From NCBI RefSeq assembly GCF_018991925.1, contig NW_024729645.1:1-64000 (forward strand): 64,000 nucleotides of DNA, written 5' to 3'. The translations under genes and the position numbers were made by a program. Within the stretch, counting starts at the first letter, position 1. Each line of letters begins with the position of its first letter. Positions 1-15,116 of this stretch are shown here, in pieces. Origin of the DNA: Homarus americanus. Lineage: Eukaryota; Arthropoda; Malacostraca; Decapoda; Nephropidae. The notes beneath the pieces are model-generated. The model did not search any database. It was given only the letters and a program-made list of their open reading frames with translations, and had not been told where the DNA came from.

Positions 1-291
1 ATCTCCCTAATTTCATCATGAGTTATTACCTTTTACAACAAACAATGCACTTTTGAAATTTTTTTTTATATTCAGGGGTTATATTTTTCCAGCAACTGGA
101 ATGATACAGTCGCAGATAGATGTTACTGTTTGAGTTGTCAAAGATCATTACTGTGGATCAGTTGATACTCTCTTGAAAGACACAAGTTAAGAACTAATAA
201 GATGAATATACTTTTATCAAAGGAAAACTTATTGAGAATTTATGGTAAACTGCATTTTAAGTACAGTATGATTGATTTTTTCTTCACAATA

Positions 292-1320
292 CAGGTATCC
301 CTTGAAAACCATTCAGGTATCAAATTGTCGGATGGAAAATAATATAAATGTGAAAAATAGGGTTCCATTCCCAAATAACAAGAAAATCCCAATATTATAC
401 AGCAGTACTTAAAAAAAACTACAGTACTGTACTGGAATTTAGTACTGTATCTAACTATAAGAAAATTCCAATACTGTATGTATTATACCTAGAAATGATG
501 AAATCGGCTCATGCCTTCTTGTGTTCATGGCATCATTATTTCAAGGTAGTTTTCAATTATCACAAACTTATGTAGTCTTGGCAATGGTGGGTGTGGCCAA
601 GGAATCAGCACAACGCTGGGATGTCATGGTGAACTGATTCACGAAAGGATGGCATAAATACACAAAGATAGACAGAGCACTGCACTTCAACTGAACACTA
701 AGGGAATGGTGTGCCAGACACCCGGTCTGAGTGAAGGTGATGATGAGCCACCAACAAATATCCACAATATTATACTCCCCCCCCAAAAAAGAATTTGGTT
801 CCTAAACAAAAAACAAACAAACAATATTATTCTTAAAAATTATAAACTAAATACGTACTGTTTACTGTACAGTTGAAACATTACATTATGTGAAGCAGGT
901 CTCCCATTCTTGCTAAGGCCTTCCCACATTCATGGTATCATTATTTCAAGCTTGTTTCCAATTTTCATATGTGTATGCAGTTTCTTGGCAATGGTGAGTA
1001 TAGCCAAGGAATCAGCACAATGTTTGGATATCATAGTGAAAATTCATGAAAGGATGACACAAATACACATCGATAAAGAGACATCACTTCACTTCCACTG
1101 AACACTAACCAACAGGCCTGTGAGACGATGCAGGCTGAGGGGGATCTGAGATGGAGAGGGGTGACCCAGTTGACTACTCCAAGGCCGTGTCTGGCACACA
1201 TAATTAGAAATTTCAATCGGACCATCTTTTGAGTAAGCTAGAAACACTTTCAGATAGTGAAAAAGAGGTGTAAGAATAGAATTTTCAGATAACGATCATT
1301 CGGATAATGAGGGACACCTG
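292..1320. mobile_element. possible Tigger/pogo-like non-autonomous element
   Basis: The right end reads TTCGGATAATGAGGGACACC and its reverse complement starts CAGGTGTCCCTCATTATCCG, the style of a Tigger/pogo terminal repeat, followed by TA at 1321-1322. The best left partner is CAGGTATCCCTTGAAAACC at 292, preceded by TA at 290-291. Only the first 11 or so bases pair well, so the left border is uncertain. Internally, about 200 bp at 505-706 is repeated in direct orientation at about 912-1106, offset 407 bp, sharing GGCAATGGTG and CCAAGGAATCAGCACAA. No transposase frame is present. Confidence 0.4.
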
Positions 1321-3486
1321 TACTGTAAATAAAATCAAGGCTTTCAAACAATAACTTTCCCTACAACAGCAGTATTAGTGACAAGGATGATAATTATCAT
1401 TCCCCCTTTATATGATTAATAAAATGTTCTCTTTTTTTTAATACTGTACTGTACATACCAACTTTTTCTTGCTATCTTTAAAGTTGTGTACTGTACTGCA
1501 TTGTCTTGTCAAACCTCAGTTATAATGGTACTTAAATAGAATACGTAGTGAATTCAAAATGAATTGTACGTGACCACCATCCCCTAAATTTACCTAAAAA
1601 AAGGGGGGGGGGATTTTTGAATAGTTTTGATTAGCTTAGGAAAATATAGATACCTTAGATCAGATTGTCATGATTAGCACTGTAGTAATAAACCATGCAG
1701 AACACCACAGACAAGGCTGATTTAAGTCTTGTTTTTGCTCTGAAATATTGTCCAAGCAACATCTAAGTGAATACCAAATAAAGGATGATACTGTAATTAA
1801 TGTAATTTTTGCATGAATGTACTGTACTGTATTACATGCATTGTGCAGTACTTAGAATGGTACAGCCGACCCAGTTAAATTTACATTAAGGAACACCACT
1901 ATCACTTGTCAAGTTATAGATGGTTTTTGTCACTAACTCAGATCATCAGGTGTCACTGCTTGACCTGTTTGTGACCTCGGCTTATCTCACGTTACCATGG
2001 CCTACACCTCCAGGAGCATGCGGCAGGTGTTCACTTTTGTACTCGACTTCAGTTCACAATGGCCATGCCCAGCGACTCACATTAGTTAAGCGGCAGAAGG
2101 ATCTCTCTCCCAGTCTCAGACATTATCTTCTTGTGACAACTGGAATGATAGCAGCTAGTATAGGCTATTACAGTATTCCGGTTACCACAAAAATGTATGC
2201 ATCCTTTATATTTTGTATTTTAGGTAGCTATGCATCAAAAAATAGTAAAAAATAATGACCTATACAGTATATTTTTTTTTTTTAATTCTGACATTTTGAA
2301 CCACCTGATTCTATAAAAATATTTCACACAAGTTGATAATCCTCCAGGCTTCTACATGCAAATTAATTGCATATAAAAATCTACTCATGTCATTAATGCC
2401 CATAAATTTGACATTTAGCAAAATGAGAGAGAATTTGTTGTTGACTGTTATAAGTTACTTCTAATGTTGGTATGGCAGTATTAATCATTCTTTATTCTGT
2501 ATATTATTGAATTTTAACATTAATCTCAAATTTTAGATAATGAGTTTACATAGATAGATCAAAGCACCTTCTAAATCAATGGGGAGGTTCTTCATTCTTT
2601 ATGACCAAAGTTGATTAACTTACTAGTGTGAGAGTGTACCATCATCATTCATTATATAGTTTATAACTAGTTATTCTGACCATTTCATTATTACAACACT
2701 TATCAAGGTATTCATTAGGGGTCATTGTCATAATAAACATTTTTGCAGTATTATATGTTTACAAAATCCCTTGCTTGTGTTATGAGATCTCATGAGTAAG
2801 TTACACATCCAAAGCATGGATAATGTACTCCATTATATTCTACACACAACTGTATTCTTCACCACATCTGCTGTGACTCTCACTGGCAAGTGCTGTGCAC
2901 CTGGTGAGGAATACACTTAAAGCAGAAAGTGACTGAGTACATATCAATGTTTTGGAAGAGTAATTTTCTCAAGGGACCCAATAAACAACCATCATGGGAT
3001 TCTGTAACCACATTATTGAATTATAGGATAACTAATACTCCCAGGTTTTAATAGTGTAATACAGTAGTTGCTGCTAACTCAACAAAGACTGATTTTACTT
3101 TATTCCTACAAAGGTACTGAACATCCTTTGAATGAAAATCTATTTGCACATAGCCATAAACAGATACAGTAATTAGGAATAAATCAAATAGACAAGGATG
3201 GTCATTAAGTCTTAATTTTGTTTTAGATGAGTTAGTGATTTTATTTGGAAATTCAGTATTGTATGTGTCAAGGAGCAAATTCATGATGATTATTACTTGA
3301 AGCAAATCCATAATGATGAAAAAACTAAAATATGTGGTCATTTACCCCACACTTTTCATCTTGCAGAATAGAAGTAATAATGAAATGTTTAATAAATGCT
3401 CACAACACTGGTTTTGGGTTTCTGACACAAGAAGTACTGAAGAGTGTTAGTACTGGTCTGAGGAAGATTTGACATGCTTCTTCCTC

Positions 3487-3617
3487 CTAACTTACCCTAA
3501 CCTAACTAACCTAACCTAAACTAACCAAAGCTAACCTATCTAAACTTAACCTAAGTAAACAAACCAAACCTAAATTAAACTAGACATAATTTAACCAATC
3601 CTAACCAAACCAAACCT
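3487..3617. repeat. degenerate CCTAA (telomere-like) tract
   Basis: A run of imperfect CTAAC/CCTAA words (for example CCTAACTAACCTAACCTAAA) resembling the arthropod telomere repeat TTAGG on the minus strand. It is too degenerate to be a live telomere. Similar blocks recur elsewhere in the window. Confidence 0.7.
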
Positions 3618-5078
3618 CATTACAGTTAACTTACTGAGGAAATTCTAAGAATATCATAAGCAGTTACAGCTGTACAATACTGTATTTGCTTGTGTTCTAA
3701 TTACAGAATGAAGTGAATGATGCAATTAAGTGTACTGTGAACATGCTTGTGTAGTGTTCCTGTGAAAGAAATAGAGGAAGTCGTCCCTAATTTACAATAG
3801 ATATAGAGTATTACGGTACCTTAATGATGACATCTTTCTTTCCACTTTAATTAGATGTGAAACTGCTATATTGTGTAGAGACAGAGGTATCTAAGATGAC
3901 ATGGAGATGTGACAAGGATGCCAGAAGGTAACACAGCTAATAAGTAATGTAGCAGGTGTGTCACATAGCAAGAGAACGAGTTTATTGTGATAAGGTTTTG
4001 TGGAGCACAGTACATAAAGGAAAAAAATGGGAGAGGGGGTGAGGGACTTAAGGAGAGGGTAAAAGAAATATGTAGTGAAAGGATACCCTAAAGGCTCTTC
4101 TGTTATGGCCCTTCCCTCTGAGGTAACCATTACATATACGGTAAGCTTGTCGATATAAAGCATTGACATCTTTGTAAAAATATTAAATTCTTCATATCTT
4201 CAAACTATAGAACCTGATATTTTTTAGTTGCCCCCCCCCTCCCAAAAAAAAATAAATAATATTATTTATATGCAAAAACAAATGTATAATTAAGATAGCT
4301 ATTACATAATCACTAGAGACCCAAACTTAGGTTTATCATTGTATTACAGTACCTAGTTCTCTTTCAAATTTCCTTCCTTTCTATCAATTTCATAGACCCT
4401 GAATGTAATTAATTTATAATATGTGAAAACTAACTACTTTAGTGCAAAATAATTAATTATGGCACCTTCTTTACTTTGTCATCAATAGATGCTACAGAAA
4501 AAAATGTATTCCCCCATAAAGTCACTTCCAAGTCCCAATAACTGCTAAATGACAATACAGTACTGTAGTGTAGTGTAGTGTAAAAATACAATCAGCTATG
4601 TGTAAAATTCTCGGTCATTTTTAATAACAAAATTATTGGGAAAAAAACCAAGACACCCCTTGTGAAAGCAAGAGCTACGTGTCTTAAAAAATCTACCAAT
4701 TACACTAAGTCTGCAATAAGATGAGTATAATAACATATGTTCTTATAATCTTATTGCAGAATAATTAATGACAAAAAGACAGCAAGTCGCCCCTCCCCCC
4801 TTAGGCTACCCGGTAACTGATTTTATACCCTCCCCCTAAACAGAAGGATGAACTTAGTCCAAGGAAGTGATCCGGCCAGCCCATGTACTTTATGTCCTAT
4901 GAGTTGGGAGTTGAGCACTACTACACATACTGGGCATATATTGTACACAGTATACAGTACATAATACTGTATTCAGTATATGCATACAGTATCTATAATG
5001 AACCCAGTGACAAGTGTGCTCGGAGGTTTGTCTGAGGTGTTGAGAATTATCACACAATAAAGAAGTTAAACAATTTGG

Positions 5079-5116
5079 AAAAAAATATATATACGTATAC
5101 GTATATATATTTTTTT
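5079..5116. repeat. perfect 38-bp palindrome
   Basis: Centred between 5097 and 5098 on ACGTATACGT, with AT-alternating shoulders and A6/T6 ends. Every base pair matches across the 38 bp. It could extrude as a cruciform or simply be an expanded AT-rich sequence. Confidence 0.9.
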
Positions 5117-7771
5117 TACCTACGTAAATTTGGGAATAAAATGACAGAGAGGATGTGAAAAACCCATATACCTGTATGTTGAAGAGTCATTTTTTAAATT
5201 CCCAAGTTAGATTTCCAGAATATAATCAACAATGTAAAGAACTAAAGCCCATTTTTTAAAAATGATTTTTGCCAACTTTCTGATCGGACCTTGATCATCA
5301 TTCTCATTTTTTACTTCATAGTACAGGTATTTATTTCTTTTATTCATCACACTACCTTCTTTACTAACTACCAAGCCTCTTCCCCCACTTCTCTTTTCTT
5401 CACCAAGATGGGCTCACAACCCCAACTAATTTACATTGAAATGGAACTGGCCCGACTCCTATTCAAGTTGTACCACAGACCTCCCATGTGAGAATCCAAA
5501 CTGGTGGAAGTGGGAAAAGAAAATGGCAAATTCTCTATGGGTTTTTAGAATGTCTTAGGGAAACTGAGAAATCTTTAAAGTATCTCAAATTTGGTATGTC
5601 ACTTAGGTTTCTTTTTCAAGAGAAAGCTAGGCTATACCAGTGCCCATCTGCTAAAAATCTATGTCTTCTCATACAAATTACCTATGTTATGACTGCATAT
5701 AAATAACAGCATATTTTACTTCAGCTTACAGTTTTTCAGTACAGTACTGTACCTGTACTGTACTTATTATACAAGTAGTAAAAACTTTTAAGTAATGGGC
5801 ATAAAACTTATGCATTATTCTTATTCCTTTTGAATATTAAATAATTTACTGTATTGGATTCAAGTTTCATTGCCGGGTTGAATTTGATAACTTTCTATCA
5901 ACAAGAAGTATAGTGCAGTTATTACTATTTGACCATTATAAGGAAAAAAATGATAAGTAATATGAGATACTAAGCAATACAGTACCAGTTTCTGCTCAGT
6001 TCAGAAACTGGGCCAGATGATTATATTTTAATCTGCCATGTCCTTTATATTGTATTTATATACCTGCCCTTTCAAAGGTGTGATGCAATCCACACAGCTT
6101 TCACTGATATTGTGTGATAAATTCTCCCCAAATCAATATGGCTGAATAGTAGAAAATTATCAACACCAATATCATTATTTTTCTAAAAATTTTAATTAAA
6201 GTTATTTGTTGTATCGAAAACTATGCTAAATTCAATTCTATGATATTGGTTAGGAGAACAAATGCCAGTGATATTCCTACCTATGACCATTTTGACAGAA
6301 ATGGTGTGCCAAAACTACTGTCGGTCATCCTCAAGCATGTGTTAGTAAAGCTGCTACTTGACAAGATTAAATTCTCTCTTATCTAGTAGTATTAAGAACA
6401 GAGTATGAAAGAAAAAGATAAAATGGGATGGTAGAGAGTGAAAAATAGACATACAAGGCAAAAGTGAAAACATGAAAGAGAGAGAAAGAAAGAAAGAGAG
6501 ATTGTGTAAGAAAAATATCAGTGGTTTTCTCTCACTTATATTTACCTTTGTACTGCAACACATTTCACTCCCATTTACTGACTTTCTTGTACTGCATGTA
6601 ATGACAAATTACAAATGGTTGTAATTTATGACTATGCTTGCAGCTTTTTGAGTATTCAGCATATAGAAATTTTGTTGATCATAATGCTCACATGCTCCTT
6701 CAAAATGCAACAATAAATCTATGAAGCTGAACCTAAGCATACCATTTACCAAACACCTTTTGTCGTGGACCATTTGATTTTGATTTTTTATTATTACTGT
6801 ATTATTATTTTTTTTTTGAGGAAGTGGGGCTCAAATGGGAGTTACTTAAAAAAAATGCATTTTTTTTCTCTATGAGAATGTAATAATATTTACTCACAAT
6901 ATTTTATATCAAAGACATTTCAGGTTTCTTACCTTTAGAGGAATACAGATATTCTACATGAGTGGAGTAATACTGAACCCTGTGACCTCCTCTCACATAT
7001 TCATACATAAATGTAAACACTTTGGTCATTAACAAAAAATATATGATGCATAATGTACAGCTCAAAAATATGAAGTTACTACTTTACTCTCATAGACAAA
7101 AAAATTGGTACTATCTTTAAACAATAGAATACAATTGCAGTATGCATACTTAAGTGTAGGATAACCCACTTAAAGTTGGACACCTCCGGGGCACAACCAA
7201 GATTATGGGAAATGATATCACATGAAAACAGACAAAAGATGGCTGACAAGTAATGTGCCTCTCTACAGTCACGATAGATTGGCACCCAAATTAATCCATT
7301 TTGCCTTCCTTCATAGTGATGATTTAGCCACATATGTGATGGTTGCCGGGACAGTTCCAAGGTTTATCTGGCTTAACCTATGACTAGAGACTAACTAAGC
7401 AACCAGAGAGGCAATACTACCTAGAGAGGAGATCAGCTTCACCTCATGGGAAATGATCAGCCTGGTCACTGGGGAGAAAAGTGTTCCACTATCAGAATGG
7501 CATGCAAACAAAAAAATGCCATAGGAAGTGATCATTACAATCCACGGAAGGTATCAATAACATAGGCTAACAAGTTACTGATAAGACCACTAACAAGAAA
7601 CAGAGGGAATCGACTAATGTGGTGGTATCACTGGTCATGAGCCATAGATTTGATAGTCAGTAATACTATTTTCCTCTTTATATCACAGGAAAATGAACCT
7701 TACTTTACATCAGACCTAAGGCTCAAAATCGCTGATCACACCACAAAGTAAGTCTGCCTAGTGATACTTAC

Positions 7772-7905
7772 GGAGACTTGAGTGGCGAGGCTGAAGTTTG
7801 GGCCCGGTGATCTTTTCTTGCTTGAGCCTGTGGAGTTTGCAGTTGCATTTTGACCCGACTGTGAACCTTTCCGCTTCCGCCGTTTATTAGGGGCACGCTG
7901 GGTCT
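7772..7905 (-). CDS. Chi: Chip/LDB1 internal exon (nuclear-localisation stretch and linker)
   Basis: Sixth and last recognised exon, 134 bp, completing a split Glu codon and then 44 codons. It holds TQRAPNKRRKRKGSQSGQ, a basic KRRKRK nuclear-localisation motif that sits at the same place in LDB1 (SKRRKRK). A Ser/Asn/Gly-rich linker follows, then SSKKRSPGPNFSLATQVS. The acceptor is TGTATTTTAACAG (AG at 7906-7907) and the donor GTAAGT at 7766-7771. In the family the next residues are DVMVVGEP, leading into the LIM-interaction domain; no such exon was found between 1 and 7771. If the donor is not used, the frame runs on for 11 more codons to a TGA at 7736-7738. Confidence 0.95.
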
Positions 7906-9528
7906 CTGTTAAAATACAAAAAAGGGACAAATTCATCTTAGTATATTTATACAAAGTCGATGTTTATAAATATAGTTTGATGAAATATTCTTCCATACTT
8001 GTTTTCCTTTTAAAGAATATTAATCAATTAATAAAATATTCAAGACAAACTGAAATGGTATTTGTAAGGTACACTGGCTACTGTAAGAGGGATTTACAAA
8101 AAACATAGCTGGATAAAGTAAAAGCTAATGAGTGCACATGCAAGCTCCTTCACAAACTGTCTACAAGTCAAACAACCAAGGTGCCATAATTCTGCCAGCA
8201 AGATACAACGTTCAGTCTCCCATCTAGGGAATACTTGTGGGAAATATTCACTGATCATTAACTGCATGTAGTAAATGTAATTGTCTGAATTAAAGTAGGG
8301 ACAATGAAAAGGATGGATGTCTCAAATTACAGCAATGGACTATGCATTTCACAAAACATACAGCAAAATGAGTTAGACTGAAAGTTGACCAATGATGCTC
8401 CCCCAGTCTCCATATTGGCCAAAGGTGATGCACATGAAGTGTTCACCAGAGATTGAACCACTTCATTAGGATGCCAGAGAAGCACACAGTGTTACTCCCT
8501 CCCTCTAATCACTCTTTAATTTCATTATTGCCATCTATTGAGAAACGTGAACTTCCCTATTGTTTACGTGCCATAAGTTGCTTCTCTGAGTACAGTATAT
8601 TAGTATTTTGTTTCAAGAAGATCTTTACAAATTGCCAAACTGTCTTCAACAAATACTTAATAAGAAATGTGACTTCCTACAATGGCATAGATATCATAAA
8701 ATATTTTTGTAACTTGCCAATATCCAAAGCAGAAATTATAATAGAGGGAAAGACTATAAATGGCACAAGACCTCTTAGGTTAAAAGAATTAAACTTTAGG
8801 AGAGTGACTTTATCTCAAGCAAAAAATAAATAAATAAAAATAAATATAAATGCACTACCATCTGCAGGAACAAAAAGTAAATTGACAATTAGTCTCTAAT
8901 GTCATTAAATACACTTTTGCAAATTACAATATATTTCAAAAAGCTTAGTTTAGAAAAAACTCTCGTCAGCTTCAGCAATTGTATGGATCAACTTGAGAGT
9001 AACTTTGTTATGAAACTAGTGCAACAGTATCTAGTGAATCCTACTTGAGTTTGGTGAAGTCTTGAGTACCAGACCTACGGAGTATCAAAAGTATTCATCA
9101 GGATATCAGCCAGTATGGGCCTCTCACACCATACTTGAATAACATTCTCTTAAACAAAACATATACTCTACTAGTTAATGAATTTGAGATTTAAATAAAA
9201 AGATTTTCTAACATACAAAACTAACTGGCCTCTTAAGAGAAAACTTGAATAACTTGGTCTTACAAAAATTAACACTTGGCTAGTTTTGAGTTAAAAATTT
9301 AATAAGTATAAAAGAGTTTTTCTGTCACAGAAAATTACCTAGCATAAAGCCAACTGGAGAAAATTTGTCTTGAAAGAGTGAGTTTCCTACATTTTTAATT
9401 CTTAAGTTTCAAATAAAAGATTATCTAATATAATAAATTACCTCTTAATATTTTTTTCAGAGAATTTTAAAAAGATATACAGTATCTTAAAATCAATAGA
9501 CATCTTGATAAATGCATCAAGTCGATAT

Positions 9529-10155
9529 CAGTGGCATAGTGAGTGGGGGGTGCCACTTGTGCCCAGGTGCCAGAAGTGGGGGATGCCAAATTGAACTAGT
9601 TAAATTCAAAATTTACCATTTCATAAGACCACGAGTCACTAATAATGTCTTTGTTATACTTGACATCAAATATTTGGATATCACCAGAAATACCATATCA
9701 CTTCACTTGAGTGTTTGGTCAATGAACAAAAGTGTTGATGTAAGACCCTGGTTTCTGTAACTCTAAATAATTAACACCACTAAGTCACAGCATATTCAAT
9801 CATCAGTCAAAACAGAACTTAATAAACCAATCTTCAAGGTGAAGTGAATCACATGGGAAAAACTCCTTTCACTACAGAATTCTTTTCCAATGGACTCAAT
9901 TTTTTTCTGCACTCTGTACTGCCATTACTGGTACTTTTTCAACCAACAATTAGCTTTCAGACATCAGATACTCATGACATCATGGTGAACCTTCAGATCC
10001 AGTAATAGAGTATGGTAGGAAGGGTTGTCATCTAACATTACAAGTTAAAAGTATGAGTGTAAAGGGCAAGTGAAGATTTTTTTTGCATGGGGGGAGGGGG
10101 GGGCTGCCAAATCATGTTTTGTCCCTGGGCACCAGATACCCTCACTATACCACTG
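9529..10155. mobile_element. hAT-type MITE with 8-bp target duplication
   Basis: The left end CAGTGGCATAGTGAGTGGGG and the inverted right end (CAGTGGTATAGTGAGGGTAT) share the CAGTGGCGTAG-style terminus typical of hAT elements, and both continue to a GTGCCCAGG motif. The flanking 8-mers are GTCGATAT (9521-9528) and GTCTATAT (10156-10163), seven of eight identical, as expected for a hAT target-site duplication. The 627-bp body has no transposase, so it is non-autonomous. It lies in a Chip intron. Confidence 0.8.
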
Positions 10156-10494
10156 GTCTATATAATATATATTTTTTTTCATTTTACATTTACACAGTAT
10201 ATTGATTACAGTGCATATTGTAATAAATTATAATAAAAAATCTTTCTTGTCTCTTAACTGAAAATAAATGACCATATTTGCTGAGGCTGTGTATAAACTT
10301 AAGCAACAAGCCAACTTCCAAACCTATGAACCAACCCCAGATTTTATCAACTAGAAATAAATGATGTTTAAGATAAGGCATGCTAATTTGCGACTCCCAG
10401 TTGGACTTTGTCACCGATAGTGGTTTATTGTATGTGTGTAATCCCCACATGGCTCCTTGTCAATTTGGTTTATATCCACCTTGGATTATTTTTA

Positions 10495-12503
<2,009 letters not shown>

Positions 12504-12658
12504 CATACAATATCACTTAATCTTACATTTATATTGTATATACAGGTGTATGATGCTTATATATGAGTATTCAATATATCTGTATATAACTGAATGAAAA
12601 TCTTACTTCATTTTTTTATCATACCAGTATATCATAAAAAATTATTATTATTGTACTA

Positions 12659-13485
12659 CAGTGGTCCCTCGGCTAACGAACGGTTCGATTAACGAATTAC
12701 CTCCCATAAGGATCTTCAATTCAGTTAACGAACAAAACTTCGATTAATGAAATCCTTACGACAACCACGTTTTGTTGTGAGCATCAGCTGATCAGCTGAT
12801 GGGCCTGTCTGCCAATTCAGTAATCTGTTCCATGTTTACATTCGTTTCTAGTGGAGTAAATATCAAGAAAGTTGTGCTCTTTAATATTTTTGCATTTTTT
12901 ATATTAAAATTATTAGTCATTTTAAAATTTAGTTAACATATTGATAATATATGCAGTACAGGGAACTAGTTTTTTGTGCGCCCATCAGCTGCTTGACTCA
13001 CCCACCAGGCGTCAGTTTGGCTTTGTTTACAGTGGAGTGAACATCAATTTTGTTGGTGTCTTGAATATTTTTTGCATTTTTACATTAAAATTATTGGTAA
13101 TTCTGAAATTTAGTTAACATATTGATAACATATAGTGCAGTGCAGTGTTGATTTAAATAAAATAATCTTGAATTACACCTCGTGAACTTAAAATTTTATT
13201 GGTGAAATTACTGCATCAAGCATGGGTCCCCTGAAAGGTGATTTCTCCTCCATCCCCACTTCCTTCTCTTCTCCCTTCTCCTCCACTTCTAATTCCCATC
13301 ATCATCAACCAGGAACCTTCTACATACACACCTCAAAGTAAATGTACTTTACTGCTTTTTTTTTTAACTTTGTATGTACTTTTCTGTGAGCTGGAACCAA
13401 TTACCCAATATCCCATTGAAACAATGGATTCGGTTAACGAACAACTCTGTGAAACGAATTGTGTTCGTTAACCAAGGGACCACTG
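12659..13485. mobile_element. Tigger/pogo-like MITE with TA duplication
   Basis: The left terminus CAGTGGTCCCTCGGCTAACG and the inverted right terminus CAGTGGTCCCTTGGTTAACG agree at 18 of 20 bases, then both read AAC. TA dinucleotides flank at 12657-12658 and 13486-13487. These are Tigger/pogo features. The body is 827 bp with no transposase. About 120 bp at 12832-12960 (TTTACA..GTGGAGT..ATATC to AACATATTGATAA) is repeated at 13024-13140, so the element contains a direct internal duplication. Confidence 0.8.
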
Positions 13486-14996
13486 TATTGTATCAAATAA
13501 AAATAAATATACTGTACACTGAAAGCTATTATTTTGTTAGTTTGACTGATGCCAGGTTTTTTTTTTGCCTGGGCGTAAAAAGCACGAAAATTAAAAAGTT
13601 TACTGGAAATTTAAACCTTGGACAGGAACCACGAGGTTAATATTCCACAATTAAGAGATCAAAACAAGTGTAAACTACTAAAAAGGCACCTCTGTTGATC
13701 ACTCTGTCAAAGCTTATTTTGAAAACATGTGAAAATGTATACCTGTACTGTGATGCAACTAAATTACAAAATTAATAAAAAAAAAAAAAAAATCAACTTA
13801 TAAATGCATATTAGGCTAACAATATTATTTTCCAACAGTCACAAAAATTCTGGCAAGAAAATTTCAGTGTCTGAAACTAAAATTGTTGGCTAGTAATGCA
13901 GCAGTAAAGGTAGATAGGTATGAACCATCTCCTTGTGATATAATAAACTAATGCAGGTACTGTATTATCTTTAGCTTATTCAAGTTGTTCTGTGGCTTTA
14001 AGACTTAAAAGAAAAATAACCAGTAAAAGAAAAAAGAAAAACACTTTCAGCACAAGTGAATATTAGTGGAGTGTACTGGGGTACATATTGGCTGAGATTT
14101 CTGAGGTAAAAGATGCAACAGTGCTTTACCCATCACCATAGTTGTGTTTGGAGGTCATCTGAACCCTGTTCATGCCAAGCTACCAACTACTTACCACAGA
14201 ATATTTTGCATGATATAATTTTGAATGTGATTTTGTCTGGCTTATGAATTTGGTGTTAAAATTCTGAAATATAATTTTCAAAATTTGATCTTATTTGTCC
14301 TGAATATTCTCTTATCAACAAATAAGGTAATGCAGACTTGTAATAAATTACTACAGATTTTTCCATATTAGGGTAAAAAAAAATATTTCACATTTCACTT
14401 TGTTTTCTATTGAAAGGTTCCGCCCAAAATTAAAAGATGACTTAATATTTAAATGACTTAGCAAAACAAGTTATTTTTACAAAATTATTGAAAACTTTTG
14501 CATAAAATTTGTACTACTTAATGTACTGTATTGTGTACATAACAGGATATCACTTAAAGGATTATGTTTCAGTACAACAACTCAAAAAAATACTGTACAT
14601 ACTTGTGAAAATATGCATCTTAAAAAAATCACAGTTTTACATGAAACAAATTTAAGTCACATTAGAATGTCTTGTACTGTACTGTACAAGTACTGTGAAG
14701 CTCAAAATGCATTACTGTGTTGCAGAAAATATCCAAAGGAACAAAGATAAATTTTTTTATGAAGTGTGTGACTGACAAAATAACCCACAAATTGAATGTT
14801 CTTGTTACAACTTTCTATCTCCAATAAAACATTCTGTAAGTGTGAATGACATTAATTTTTTAATCAACTGTTAAGATTAAATTACTGTACAACTTTTGTG
14901 TAGTGCTATGGTAGATGTAGCTTTGAAACTCCACAAGTGAAGTAAATAATAATACTGTACTGTAGTTCTAAATATACATTGAGGTAATACTGTACA

Positions 14997-15116
<120 letters not shown>

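Larger units (their letters stand above)
1..7771 (-). other. Chip/LDB1 3' intron (no exon found)
   Basis: Sequence downstream of the last recognised Chip exon in gene orientation. It is AT-rich. It contains a possible Tigger-like element (292-1320), a CCTAA-like tract (3487-3617), a long perfect palindrome (5079-5116) and many scattered TACTGTAC words. I looked on the minus strand for codings of VMVVGEP and ERLITRLENTQ, the start of the LIM-interaction domain, and saw none. The short open frames here have no family resemblance. The C-terminal exon is therefore probably beyond position 1. Confidence 0.7.

Noticed and set aside
1920..2255. 111-codon plus-strand open frame in relatively GC-rich DNA, considered as a missing exon
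   Set aside because: It is on the wrong strand for Chip, and its minus strand does not encode the LIM-interaction sequence.
8453..8833. 126-codon plus-strand open frame in a Chip intron
   Set aside because: No recognisable family, AT-rich codon content and no promoter or splice signals; treated as chance.
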